Part shown: piece after piece, positions 9,746-19,789 of the stretch
Numbering within the stretch: position 1 is the first letter of the stretch
Layout of the letters: every line of letters begins with the position of its first letter
From: Ochromonas danica
Taxonomy: Eukaryota > Sar > Chrysophyceae > Chromulinales > Chromulinaceae
NCBI GenBank assembly: GCA_015146655.1
Contig: VKHL01000056.1
Span: forward strand, 106,809 to 170,808
Reading direction: 5' to 3'
Length of the DNA stretch: 64,000 bases
The notes under the pieces: generated by a model
What the model saw: only the letters and a program-made list of their open reading frames with translations
What the model was told of the DNA's origin: nothing
Database searches by the model: none
Program-made: the position numbers and the translations under genes

Positions 9746-12259
9746 TCACAACTCGAGAGTGAACACTATGAAATAGACAATATAGCCAAAATACACCAAC
9801 ACAAAGAGAGGGACCATCCTGTATGGACAAACGACAAAGGAAGCGGTAAGCCGCAGCAAAGGTAAAGAGAGAATGGACAAGGAGAGAGAACGTACCAGAG
9901 ATGGAGAGTCCAATTGGTAGCAGCCACAAGAATGTAGGTGGCAACCAAGATAAACATCAGTCCAGTGAGTGACAGAACCACCCCGTCGTCTTCCAGCACC
10001 GCGTATGGCTTCCGATACACGATGACATAAATCAGCCAGGGAAGACCCAGACCAATGAAATTACTGAATACATTGGAACCTAAGGCATTGCAAACAGCCA
10101 TATCGCCATAACCAGACTTGGCGACAATGATTGAAGACCAAAGTGCAGGGTAAGAGGCCGCCCAGGCTCCTACCGTCAGACCCATCACAGAGCTGTTGAT
10201 ATGTAATAAATCTGCTAATGTTCCTAATCCTTCTACAAGAGCATATGTCAGCAACGCCAACCATACAAAGCTCACACACATAGAAAGCACAGCGTAATTT
10301 CCTCTGCCTGACTTGCGCACATCGGGTGTCGTGTAGAAAATCAACACTTTGAGCGGCAAAGTGAAGCAATAAACAAAGCGCGGAAGAAGCCCCTCGGGAA
10401 AAACAAAACAAGTTTCGCCAATGCTTTCACTGTCTGGATCTGCCATGCCTTCTTGTTGGCCTTGACTTAACTCATTCCTAATCAATCAAGTTGAAGTCAG
10501 CAAGGACAATGACGAATTTGATGATAACTATCACTTACTGTGATTTTAACGCCATCGCTCTAAGTTCAGATTCGTTCCTCATCTTAATGTCAGTCAAGAA
10601 GGCAGACAATCTCGCCACCAAACTCTGGAATGTGCGACGATCATGTGCACGAAAGTAATAAGTCTTCTGCCGGGTTCTCAAACGAATCGCAAACTCAAAG
10701 AGAGTAGGATCGATCACTTCCACACCCTCCATATCGAAAATATCGATAAATCGTACATGAGACCCGCGCACAGGCTGATTATATTCCAGCCTATAGTACA
10801 ATCCACCCTGGTCCAAGGTGAAATATCGCAATTTCCAAGCCCGGCTCATAGGAATGCACCCAATAGCATGTGCAGCAAAGAAAGAACTCCGTATGAACAT
10901 CGTAAAGTTTGAGAAATCGATATTGTTGGGATCAACTTCGGGGTGAAGAGGAGGGCGGGCAACATTGGTACTAGCGCTGCTACTTCTTCGACTCACACTT
11001 ACTAGTAACGGAGGAGGTGCCGCGGCGATATGGCTGCCCCAAATACTACAGCTAGAAAGTGTGACATTCTGGATTTCTATAAGCTCTGTGGCGTTGGTGC
11101 TCGCAAGGTTCGCGTTGTTGGGATCGACAGCCCTCACATCTGAAATGAGATGAGATCCATCCAAACTGTTCGATATTCTTCCACTTCTACCAGTGCTTCT
11201 TCTTGCGCTATCCGCAGCATCATCACCATCTTCAATATTGTTGTTGCTGTTGCTATTACAACCTTCCGTTCGCCCTGAGTTATCAGTATCCTGTTCTTCT
11301 TCATCTTCACTCTTCGCGCCCTGCTCTTCATCCTCATCTGCTCGCTCTGAATGGCAATCAGAAGATCGATCAGCTTGTGAATATATAATCTCTCTGCCAT
11401 TCCTAATTTTCCGTCGCAGCCATCGGACAGTCGACGAGCTGGATATCCACTTCATCCACCAATTGAAATTTGCATCCACCACACAATATGAGACATAGCA
11501 GATAACAAGAATCAAAGCTTCGTACCAGTCGATCGACAAACAACTCATCCATTGACTACGCTTGAGCATGCTTCGAAAGGCATTTAAAAGACGGCCTTTG
11601 GCTGCCCAAATTACAACAATGCACGAAAATAGGTAGAAAGCCATCTCTCGGGAAAACACGGTGCCGTCGAGCTTCAACGTTTGATTGGGAGCCGAAAAGA
11701 TACTGATAGCGATATTAATGAGATGGTTGAAAATATCACCTCCCACCACCGTACCCACGCCAATCGCAGAATCGGAAATAAATAAACCCACAAAAGAGGC
11801 GAAGAGAACAGGCAGTGACAGCCCAGTTCCGATGAAGATCGCGCCCGCGATGTCGTCCGAGATTTTATTGCGTTTGCAGAAAACAGTAATAGCTGGCACG
11901 CAGTACTCCTCGCAGATGAAGGCCAGTCCCCAAAACAACACGAGCACGCCAATTATTACCAAGACAAACCCTCTGATCAAAGACAAAGCAAACGAACACA
12001 GATTAAGGAACGTGTCATCACAAAACAGAACCAAACTCAAGAAAATAACACGTCCACCATCAAACATATCGGAGAATTTGAACGCAATGTTGTTTCTCAT
12101 GAAATTTTGCAAATAAAAATTTAGTGTTTCAAAGCAAGAGAAAAATTCTCACCCTTGGGCGATCCACGGCGCGACCTCTTGAATTGATCGTGAGGAGCAT
12201 TCGGAGTTGTGTGGGATATTGCTGCTTCCCAATAGACGCAAAGTCTCCAAGTTATTCAT
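9746..12259 (-). CDS. NCKX/NCX-family exchanger-like membrane protein with a PH domain in the cytosolic loop
   Basis: Exons (minus): 12259-12153, 12095-10539, 10477-9896, 9818-9746, about 772 aa. The layout is that of K+-dependent Na+/Ca2+ exchangers: a membrane cluster with the alpha-1 repeat (GAIFIGTGLSLPVLFAS), a long cytosolic loop, then a second cluster with alpha-2 (GLTVGAWAASYPALWSS ... GYGDMAVCNALGSNVFSNF, GLGLPWL). The loop has a Ser/Asp/Glu/Asn-rich part, then a PH-like domain (WKLRYFTLDQGGLYYRLEY ... TYYFRAHDRRTFQSLVARL). The cation-binding acidic residues are replaced: alpha-1 normally reads SxPEL and here is SLPVL; alpha-2 normally reads SxPDL and here is SYPAL. So ion exchange may be lost or altered. 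The last exon supplies the final transmembrane helix. A further 5' exon with a hydrophobic leader (12300-12497) is possible. Confidence 0.85.
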
Positions 12260-12702
12260 GGTCCAAGAAAATCACAGCGAGATTTTGGATCACTGACTTA
12301 TCGTGCTGACCATACCAGATCTCCCCCAGAGGTCGAAGGGCGGGGTTGGCGACGAGAAGAGCAAATGTTGCGATGGCGATGGGATGCCAAACAGCACGAA
12401 CAACAACAGCACAAGCAGTGCTGCTGCCTGTCAGCCTGTGTGTGTGCTGGAGAGTGGAACAGCCTCTCCACAGAAACTGCACCGCGCAACACAACAATAC
12501 CTGTGGGAGATTGGGAAGAACGACTTTCTCCCACTAATTCAACCCAGCACACGGCACAGAGAGGGGGGCATCACATCAACCACATCGAACCGCTCGCTGG
12601 TCATCCAAGAATCAGTTGGCATCAACTGTTAATCATCCAGTCGATTTTGAAAGCTAAGAAATGTTCTGATTGTCTGGAATAGAATACTTGATTTATTATT
12701 AC

Positions 12703-15700
12703 ATGATGAAAACAAGAATAACTTCTTTCCTTATAAGAATGGCAGGAATTTTACTCGCTCTTTGCACGCTATGTGCACTATTTAGACCACTGGCGCTAGT
12801 CAGCGGAGAAGATCTAGAATGGGATTTATTTGAAGCTAATCACATCATCCTCGACGAAGAAATGCAAAATTCTCATATTTTCCCTACCCTCCAACCCACC
12901 TTTTCAACAACATCCAGGCTGACCGAGGCTTCCTCTTACTACCCCACTGAAACAGCCACCGCGGCGATTTCGTGGAGTTGTTCGAAAGCGCTGTCGGCCA
13001 ACATGGTACAGATAGAAGGCACAGTCACAGCTGGCGGCAAGAATTTGTCGATCGCCTGGTATTATGGACAACAGAGCGCATCGTCCACATCCAACAACGG
13101 AGTGTTTTCCTCCTGGAAGGCTTATTTGATGTCCCTGCAGAACATGCAGCTGTATGCGTCTCCCACAGCATTCTACTACCTGCGCGGTAATAACTGCACG
13201 TCGGCGTTTGTGACGGGCAGTAGCGTGGCGAGCAGCTTCACAGTGCGAGAAAGTGTTTGTACTGATTCTGCGGCAGTGACGCTTATTTGGTCTGCTATCA
13301 TAAACGGTATTGCCTTCCAAATGCAATGTGGTAACAGTCTATGGCAAGGCAGTGTAGATGCGGACAAGAGTAGCGGGTATTTGGTGTATGTGAATGGTAG
13401 TATTGTTCTGTCTGGAGAAGGGAGTGGTAACAAGGGCCGTGACAAGCAGTTCATGCTGGGAGTCTCGACCAAGAACTTCACCTCGTTGTGGCCAGAATGG
13501 AGTCAAAGTAGCATTGCTGGTGCAACAAATGTCACGGTGACCTATGCCTTACAGCATTTGGGCAACATCCATTGTGCTGCATTTCCAAGCTCGAGTGCTC
13601 AGCAGTTGTCCACTCCTCTGTCGGTCCTGCAAGCACCGAGTCATGTATGGGTCTCTGTGACGGATTATTCCCAGCTGGAAGGAGCTTTGTTGGTAGAAAG
13701 ACTACTTCCTTTGACTGGTTATACGATTTACTGCTATACGGAAGCGCTGTGGGGTTCTGCTGGCACCCTTGTGCGCTCTCCGTTGTCAGCTACGTTGTCA
13801 GGAGCCAACACTGTGCAGACAGGCTATTTGTCCATCATAACAGTTAGTGTGTCGATTCCTTTTACGTCTCTGAGTCGAACAACGGTCTCTCCAGCAATCA
13901 CGGTGAGTCCAGCCAATCAAGCCAACCTCACGATCGTAGTCAGCGCCGCCTTCTTGGGGTCAACCTATTGTTCATCTACGATGGTGAATGTGGGCATTTC
14001 GAACTCGAGCGAGGTGGATAGTGACAGCATCATCATTGCTCCGTCCGCACTGACGTTTAGTGGCACTGTGACGAAGGATATTTTCTTTGTGCAAACGTTG
14101 CGTAAAGGCTGTTATGGGTTATTCATGCAGTATTACACGCAAGACTTGAGTGCCCCTCTAACCTCTGTGGTAGAGGTCCAATATGTCACACCGTTGGGTC
14201 AAGTTTCAGGAGATGTGTTCTTCTTTAACTCGACGGTGGATGCCAGCACGGATGTGTACATGCAGTCAGTGTCCTTTTCAGTAGATGGTCTTCGACTGGA
14301 GATCCGTTTCAGTGCTTCAACGGACAGTGGATCTGCAATGGGTCTGGACCCGATCTTCGATTGTGGTCTGGTGGTGAGGTTCCCAGGTTCAGAGCTGTCG
14401 ACGTGTTGGTTTGAAAGCTCCACGTTGTTGGTGGCTTCGTTTCCTTCGCCATTATCTACATTTCCATCTGCTACATCGATGCTAATTGATATTGGTCTAC
14501 CCAATGTGGGCGATGTGGTGGAATTGGTCGAGAATACGATTCGTCCCAACTGTGTCCTCCCATCAGGAGCAGCCTGCGCCAAGCCCGTGGAAGATTATGT
14601 GGTTTCTGGAACGGTAAGCATTTCAGCGGCGATGGGTCCAACGGTGTCTGCTGTGATCTCCGCTCCTCAACAGATAGCAGTGGGGAACTCGTTAACACTG
14701 GATCTAAGTTCCAGCACAGGCAATGGAGGCCGCAACTGGTATTGGGTGAATTGGACGGTGTCGATGGCAGTTGGTTCTTCGGGGTCATATCAACCAGCAC
14801 TTTCTTTACAGAACTTTCTGAACAATGGGTCTCTGCAATGGTTGGACTGTGTGTATGGCACGTCTGGGTGTGACACACTTCCAGGCAGTTTTTTCTCTGA
14901 CGCTGGTACGTATCATTTTTCGCTGTTGTTGAGCAACTTTGCGGGTTGGACTTCGTCGACTTCGATCGCTGTCCAGGTGATGAAAAGCGGTTTTATTCCA
15001 GCGATTTACATCTACGGAGCCTCGTTGGCAAGTCTTCCGAACAATGCGACAACCATCTTCCGCGCCATCTCAGTTTATTCCTCTGAGTATTGTCCATCAA
15101 TCGCTGTGTCATGGCTGATCTATGAGAATGGTGTGATTCAGAATAGCTTGGCATCAGGGAAGCATATCTACAAAGATTCGCGCACGTTGGCGATAGGTGG
15201 GTATGTACTGACTCCAGGTAATGAATATCGCGTTGGAGTAACGATGCTTTGTGGACGTTACTCAGCGTATGCCGAAGTAACTCGGTACATCTCGGCTTGC
15301 ATGGTGATCCCCGTTCTCCAGAATGGCAGTAGTTTGTCAATCTCGTTGAGTAATCGATTGGTATTGGATGCTTCCCAGAGTTACTTAAGTTGTTCGAAGC
15401 AATCCGATTTGGTTTATCAGTGGTCATGTGTCCAGCGCTATCCATTGAATAACACGGGGTGTGCCTTATTTTATCAAGCCGTTCAGCAGCAGCAATCAGA
15501 GTCAGCACAACGTAATCAGTCTACCTCAGTGTTGGTGTTTCCCACAACAGGGAGCATCTTCACTGGAGGTGTGAGTTATTTGATAACAGTGCGTGTGACA
15601 TCTCCAACGTGGAGTGTGACAGCACAGAGCAGCCAGACGTTAACAACGTTGGTCGATCTTTCTTCTGATGCTGCATCCTCATCCTCTTCGTCACTATCAA

Positions 15701-18700
15701 CCTCCTCATATTTGACACCAGTTTCATCATCACTATTATCCTCTTCATCATCGTCTTCTTCTGCGAGTGTGCCAGTCTTGTCAGTATTGAGTAGCAATAG
15801 CAGTATCATCACACTGGATGGATCGTCTAGCTTTTCCATCGACGCTTTTATCCAAAGCAATGCCAGCAGTGTGTTAGCACAGTGGGTGTTGACTTCCACT
15901 AACGAGACATTGTCGACGCGCAGGTTGTGGGGAGCTGGTATGCATTATTTTCCAGCTGTGTTCTCTGCATTGCATATTCAAGATGGCAGCTTGTTTTCGT
16001 TCACTTTGCAAGCTGTAAGCTTGGATCGTGACTCGTCTTGTATTGACTTCTCTTGTGCTTCCATCGCCTCCTTGTCGACCTCGCTGATAGCAGTGAGTCA
16101 AATACGAGTGAATGTGAACCAACCCCCTTCGGCTGGATCGCTGATAGCGTATCCTTCTATGGGAGATGAGAGCACAATGTTCCTGATCTCCGCCACGAAT
16201 TGGCAAGACCAGAATCTGCCATTGTATTACATCTTCTACCAGTCGTCATCTGAGGAAGATACTACTGGTGAGAAATTCCATCTTCTTCGTCAGCGTATGC
16301 AGATTCCGTACATGTCTTCAAACTTGACAGCTCCTTTGAGTTCGTCAGAGAGCTCGAACAGTACGGTGGCTTTGTTAGTGTATGTGTTGGATGGGTTGTA
16401 CGCTCAAAGCGAGGCTCGCTACAATGTGTCAGTACAGCGCAAAAGTAAGGAGGAGGATGCGTTGCAGATAATCGCGGCGGCAACTGTGACAACGGAGACA
16501 GCGTCGAAGGAGTTAGCTCCTGAGATAGTGTTACCAAGCTTGAGCAAGTTGTTGCTGACCTCTGTGTCGATATCCAACAGCTCCAATTGTTCATACCACT
16601 TGGACGTTGACACTGACGATTATGATTACTGGTATAATGAGTACGACTATAGCTTTTGGTATGCCAACTACGGCGAAGAGTTAGTGAATGATTGTTTGGT
16701 ACGGCAAGTGATTGCTGGCGCTAGGTCGTTAGAAGTCGCTCTGAACCTGTCAAACAATGGCATCTACTTGATCAGTGGATTGTCTCTGTATCTTCAGTCT
16801 GTGTCGAATCTCGGTAGGAATGGCTCTACCACTTCGGCTACGTCGTCGCTGCTGCAGACCTACAATCTCCTTTATGAGTCAACACTCTCGGTGGGTTTTT
16901 CAGTGGGTGATGGTAGCGAGGCGGTGACGAACATGCTTGAGTCATGTGACAACCTGGTGACTTTGGTAGGTCAGGTGGAATCTGAGGAGTTGTTATCAGG
17001 GTTTACTTCGACATTGGGATTGAGAGTTTCTCCCACTTCAATTTCAAGGGACAGACACAGATCGACTATGTGGAGATCAGGAAGAAGATCCAGGGAAGGA
17101 AGGGAGAAGGAGGAGGAGACTAACGAGGAGTCAGTGATGTCTGCGATGGATGTTAGCGGTAACAGTTCAGACAGCAGTTGGTTGAGTGCGTGGGATGGTA
17201 GTGCAAACAGTAGCACATTAGTATTGAAGTATCTGACGGAGAGCATAAACACTCTGGCCTCGACTTACTTGTCGAGCTGTCCGTTCGGATGTTCCGAGAA
17301 GTTTCGCTCGTCCAGTTTCTACAGTGCGACGATACTTCGTGACTATTGGTGTAATGAAGAGAAGTCAGAGGATGGAGAGGGAGTGTTGTCACTTCTGGGA
17401 GAAGGTGTGTGGGTGAGGAAGGGTTCCATCTTTCCAATGAACGAGACGAGTAGCTATGGGTTGGCGATCGTATCGAGTGCGGTGAAGGTACATGTGAGTG
17501 CCTGGCCACGGAACAGCAGCAGCAGCAGTAGTCTATCACAGAATGATAGTTTGTTGTTAGAAGACAGCACGGGAAGTACAGTAAGCTCGATGTTGAGGGG
17601 TGTGGAGGTAGTATATTCTCTTTCCGGAGCGGTGCCATTGAGTGGCCCGTTTGTGTGGAATGAAAGCTTCAGTGGTAGTAGTGGTGGTACAAATAGTAGT
17701 TGGAATAGGAGCCACACTGATGGCACGAATGGGGAATGGCTGTCCTCTTCGTTGAATAGGAGCGAAGTGGTCATCCACGGCAGCAAGTATGTGGATTTAT
17801 CGGTTCAATCTCCCTCCATGAGTGAACAAGACGCAGAGTTTGTAGTTCAGTTCGCGTTGAACATGAGTAATAACGACGGGAGCACCAATAGTAGTGGTGG
17901 TGGCTGGGAGATGGGTTGGAGTGGTCGCTCCTTCTACTATGATGTAGGTATGAATGCGACGGTATTGTATGAGAACTGCAGTAATTTGGTGGAGTACGAC
18001 CAGGATGTTTTGATTGTGTGCAGTACGGAGCAGACAGGAGGACCTGAGTATACTTTCTCGGTTTCTTCGGCAGTGTCGATGTGTGATGAGCAGGCGAGAA
18101 AGAAGAGCAATGCGAGTTGGGCGGTGGCATTTGTGTGTCCATTATATGCTTGGGAGGCGGTGTGTGTGATGGCGAGCAACAATATTTCTCAATCTGTGCC
18201 TCCGATGGGAGAAGGCGGCAACTACATGTTCTGGTCAGCAGAGAGCAACAGTGAGAATGCGAGCGTTGTTAGTTCATCGGGTGGGTTTCTTTGCAGATAC
18301 CCGATCTCTCTGAATACGAGTTTGTCAGGTGTGAACGGAGCTGGGGGTGGGTTTGGTGGTTTGTATGCATCAACTCGGTGGAGCAATGGTAGCTATTCGT
18401 ATGGAGTGAGTCGATCTCAAGCCAGTCCAGCGAAGATGTCTTTGTTTCATTCCGGCTCGTCTTCTTCATCCTCTTCGTCATCGTTCGATGATGATTATTA
18501 CGCCCTTAGCTACATCGCGATTGCAGCCATCATAGCTTCTGGCATAGCATTTGTAGTTTTTTTGTATTATCGAATGAAAAGGGTTGGTGGACTTGCGAGT
18601 TTACCTGCTGATGTTCTTCCAACTACCTCTGCGGAGTATGTGCAGCCAGTCTCTCTTGCGACTGTGGATGTTGAGGTTCATGTTGAAGTGGACGAGTTGA

Positions 18701-19014
18701 TGAGCTCAGCTGAGGAAGGAAGATGTGGATCGAGGGAGGATCTAAGAGACGGTTATGAAGGTGATTGCGGTGAGAGTAATGATGATCTCAGTGATGAGGA
18801 AGAAGATGAAGTCGAAGAGGTTAATGTAGATGGTAACGAGGAGAAAGCGGAGGAGGTTGGAGGAGTGGAAGGGACTTGGGGGAGGGCGGGAAGAGGAAGA
18901 GCTGGTAAGGGTATGCGTGCAGGTTACATGCAAGTGATGGCTCATCCTGTCCCTGTAGCAACAACAGCGACAACGACGAGAGCTGCAGGGAATGGATGTG
19001 TCCAGGATGTATGA
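12703..19014 (+). CDS. REJ-domain surface glycoprotein, copy A (type I membrane protein)
   Basis: An intronless gene of about 2,103 aa from the ATG at 12703 (or 12706). An N-terminal signal peptide (MAGILLALCTLCALFRPLAL) is followed by a very large ectodomain rich in Ser/Thr and N-glycosylation sequons. The REJ (receptor for egg jelly) module of the polycystin family is recognisable by LVLDASQSYLSC ... YQWSCVQ, then NQPPSAGSLIAYPSMG and NWQDQNLPLYYIFYQ. PKD-like strands lie before it and a poly-Ser linker near residue 1000. One transmembrane helix (YIAIAAIIASGIAFVVFLYY) near residue 1950 precedes an acidic tail (DEEEDEVEEVN). Unlike polycystin-1 there is no multi-pass channel part. A cell-surface adhesin, mating or recognition receptor is an inference. 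It is the plus arm of a giant inverted repeat with copy B. Confidence 0.85.
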   Translation: MMKTRITSFLIRMAGILLALCTLCALFRPLALVSGEDLEWDLFEANHIILDEEMQNSHIFPTLQPTFSTTSRLTEASSYYPTETATAAISWSCSKALSANMVQIEGTVTAGGKNLSIAWYYGQQSASSTSNNGVFSSWKAYLMSLQNMQLYASPTAFYYLRGNNCTSAFVTGSSVASSFTVRESVCTDSAAVTLIWSAIINGIAFQMQCGNSLWQGSVDADKSSGYLVYVNGSIVLSGEGSGNKGRDKQFMLGVSTKNFTSLWPEWSQSSIAGATNVTVTYALQHLGNIHCAAFPSSSAQQLSTPLSVLQAPSHVWVSVTDYSQLEGALLVERLLPLTGYTIYCYTEALWGSAGTLVRSPLSATLSGANTVQTGYLSIITVSVSIPFTSLSRTTVSPAITVSPANQANLTIVVSAAFLGSTYCSSTMVNVGISNSSEVDSDSIIIAPSALTFSGTVTKDIFFVQTLRKGCYGLFMQYYTQDLSAPLTSVVEVQYVTPLGQVSGDVFFFNSTVDASTDVYMQSVSFSVDGLRLEIRFSASTDSGSAMGLDPIFDCGLVVRFPGSELSTCWFESSTLLVASFPSPLSTFPSATSMLIDIGLPNVGDVVELVENTIRPNCVLPSGAACAKPVEDYVVSGTVSISAAMGPTVSAVISAPQQIAVGNSLTLDLSSSTGNGGRNWYWVNWTVSMAVGSSGSYQPALSLQNFLNNGSLQWLDCVYGTSGCDTLPGSFFSDAGTYHFSLLLSNFAGWTSSTSIAVQVMKSGFIPAIYIYGASLASLPNNATTIFRAISVYSSEYCPSIAVSWLIYENGVIQNSLASGKHIYKDSRTLAIGGYVLTPGNEYRVGVTMLCGRYSAYAEVTRYISACMVIPVLQNGSSLSISLSNRLVLDASQSYLSCSKQSDLVYQWSCVQRYPLNNTGCALFYQAVQQQQSESAQRNQSTSVLVFPTTGSIFTGGVSYLITVRVTSPTWSVTAQSSQTLTTLVDLSSDAASSSSSSLSTSSYLTPVSSSLLSSSSSSSSASVPVLSVLSSNSSIITLDGSSSFSIDAFIQSNASSVLAQWVLTSTNETLSTRRLWGAGMHYFPAVFSALHIQDGSLFSFTLQAVSLDRDSSCIDFSCASIASLSTSLIAVSQIRVNVNQPPSAGSLIAYPSMGDESTMFLISATNWQDQNLPLYYIFYQSSSEEDTTGEKFHLLRQRMQIPYMSSNLTAPLSSSESSNSTVALLVYVLDGLYAQSEARYNVSVQRKSKEEDALQIIAAATVTTETASKELAPEIVLPSLSKLLLTSVSISNSSNCSYHLDVDTDDYDYWYNEYDYSFWYANYGEELVNDCLVRQVIAGARSLEVALNLSNNGIYLISGLSLYLQSVSNLGRNGSTTSATSSLLQTYNLLYESTLSVGFSVGDGSEAVTNMLESCDNLVTLVGQVESEELLSGFTSTLGLRVSPTSISRDRHRSTMWRSGRRSREGREKEEETNEESVMSAMDVSGNSSDSSWLSAWDGSANSSTLVLKYLTESINTLASTYLSSCPFGCSEKFRSSSFYSATILRDYWCNEEKSEDGEGVLSLLGEGVWVRKGSIFPMNETSSYGLAIVSSAVKVHVSAWPRNSSSSSSLSQNDSLLLEDSTGSTVSSMLRGVEVVYSLSGAVPLSGPFVWNESFSGSSGGTNSSWNRSHTDGTNGEWLSSSLNRSEVVIHGSKYVDLSVQSPSMSEQDAEFVVQFALNMSNNDGSTNSSGGGWEMGWSGRSFYYDVGMNATVLYENCSNLVEYDQDVLIVCSTEQTGGPEYTFSVSSAVSMCDEQARKKSNASWAVAFVCPLYAWEAVCVMASNNISQSVPPMGEGGNYMFWSAESNSENASVVSSSGGFLCRYPISLNTSLSGVNGAGGGFGGLYASTRWSNGSYSYGVSRSQASPAKMSLFHSGSSSSSSSSSFDDDYYALSYIAIAAIIASGIAFVVFLYYRMKRVGGLASLPADVLPTTSAEYVQPVSLATVDVEVHVEVDELMSSAEEGRCGSREDLRDGYEGDCGESNDDLSDEEEDEVEEVNVDGNEEKAEEVGGVEGTWGRAGRGRAGKGMRAGYMQVMAHPVPVATTATTTRAAGNGCVQDV

Positions 19015-19050
19015 GGTCATCAAGTTTGATGATCGGGGAAGGAGGGAAAG
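12885..19050 (+). repeat. inverted repeat, left arm
   Basis: The left arm covers most of REJ copy A. From about 12,910 to 18,470 it is essentially identical to the reverse complement of about 20,370-25,890, apart from an indel-bearing patch at 16569-16686. Even the antisense and out-of-frame translations are identical over hundreds of codons, so the identity is at DNA level and not only at protein level. Similarity continues, much more weakly, through the tail-coding region to about 19,050. Confidence 0.93.
16569..16686 (+). other. variable Tyr/Asp-rich patch in REJ copy A
   Basis: The only clearly divergent segment inside the identical cores. Copy A encodes a Tyr/Asp-rich stretch (DTDDYDYWYNEYDYSFWY). 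Copy B (22149-22232, minus strand) encodes a shorter DDDNWYATYGYA-type segment, a net difference of 36 bp that keeps the frame. Confidence 0.85.
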
Positions 19051-19789
19051 TCCATGGATGGGTAGTTTTTGAATGTTATGAAGATGCACGAGATCAGCAA
19101 AGGCAATAGCTTGGCTGTTTTGTTCATACTGTTCATCTCCATGAGACATCTTGTATTAGCAAGAAGTCCTCGGAGATGACAGCCATAGATCGTACTCTGA
19201 CTCGTTAAGCTGTCCATTCCATCAATTTGATGATGCTGTGGCCAAACTCCATTAGGATTTGCTGAGAGCATCTTACTCTGACCAATGTATAGTATGTGGT
19301 ATTTGATTTTGTTTTAGATTGCTGGTTGTCTTCTCGCTTGACAACCTGGATGATTGTGCTCTCTTATGGTGTGCAAGATTTGTGGTCGATAGTACCTTGG
19401 GCTTCTTTATTGGCCACTTGCCCTTAGAGGTGTAGTTTCTTTTACAACCTGCTGGTATCGAGTGAATGTAGAATAGCTTAAGGCTAAGAACTTTCATGTG
19501 CTTAATACGCTTTGCTTTGATTTACTCTACTTACAAGAATACCTTTTCTGTATGGCGCTAACAGAGAAGGAGAAAACAAACAACTGCTGCTGCTCTACTT
19601 TCTACTAGAATGAAAACATAATATGAAGTAAAAGCATGCGATACGCATTCCATCGAAACTCCTGACGAACTAATCCTCATCAGACCCTCACGAACAGAAC
19701 AGCCAAGCTACTGCCTTTGCCCCTGATCTCGTGGATACCTTCATTATCTACAGTACATAGAATCTTCATTGTTGAAACCCATTCGTCAA
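19051..19789. other. spacer between the two inverted arms
   Basis: About 740 bp of unique AT-rich sequence between the convergent REJ genes, presumably holding both transcript ends. No protein-coding signal and no transposon-like ORF. Confidence 0.5.

Noticed and set aside
14993-15508. 171-codon minus-strand open frame inside REJ copy A, with an identical partner at 23293-23808
   Set aside because: Its conservation only reflects the DNA identity of the inverted repeat arms; the REJ frame on the other strand is the real gene.
18742-19149. Hydrophobic minus-strand frame at the REJ copy A 3' end, similar to a plus-strand frame at 19817-20122
   Set aside because: It is antisense to the acidic tail of the REJ genes (GAA/GAG codons read backward as TTC/CTC), which produces fake hydrophobic stretches.
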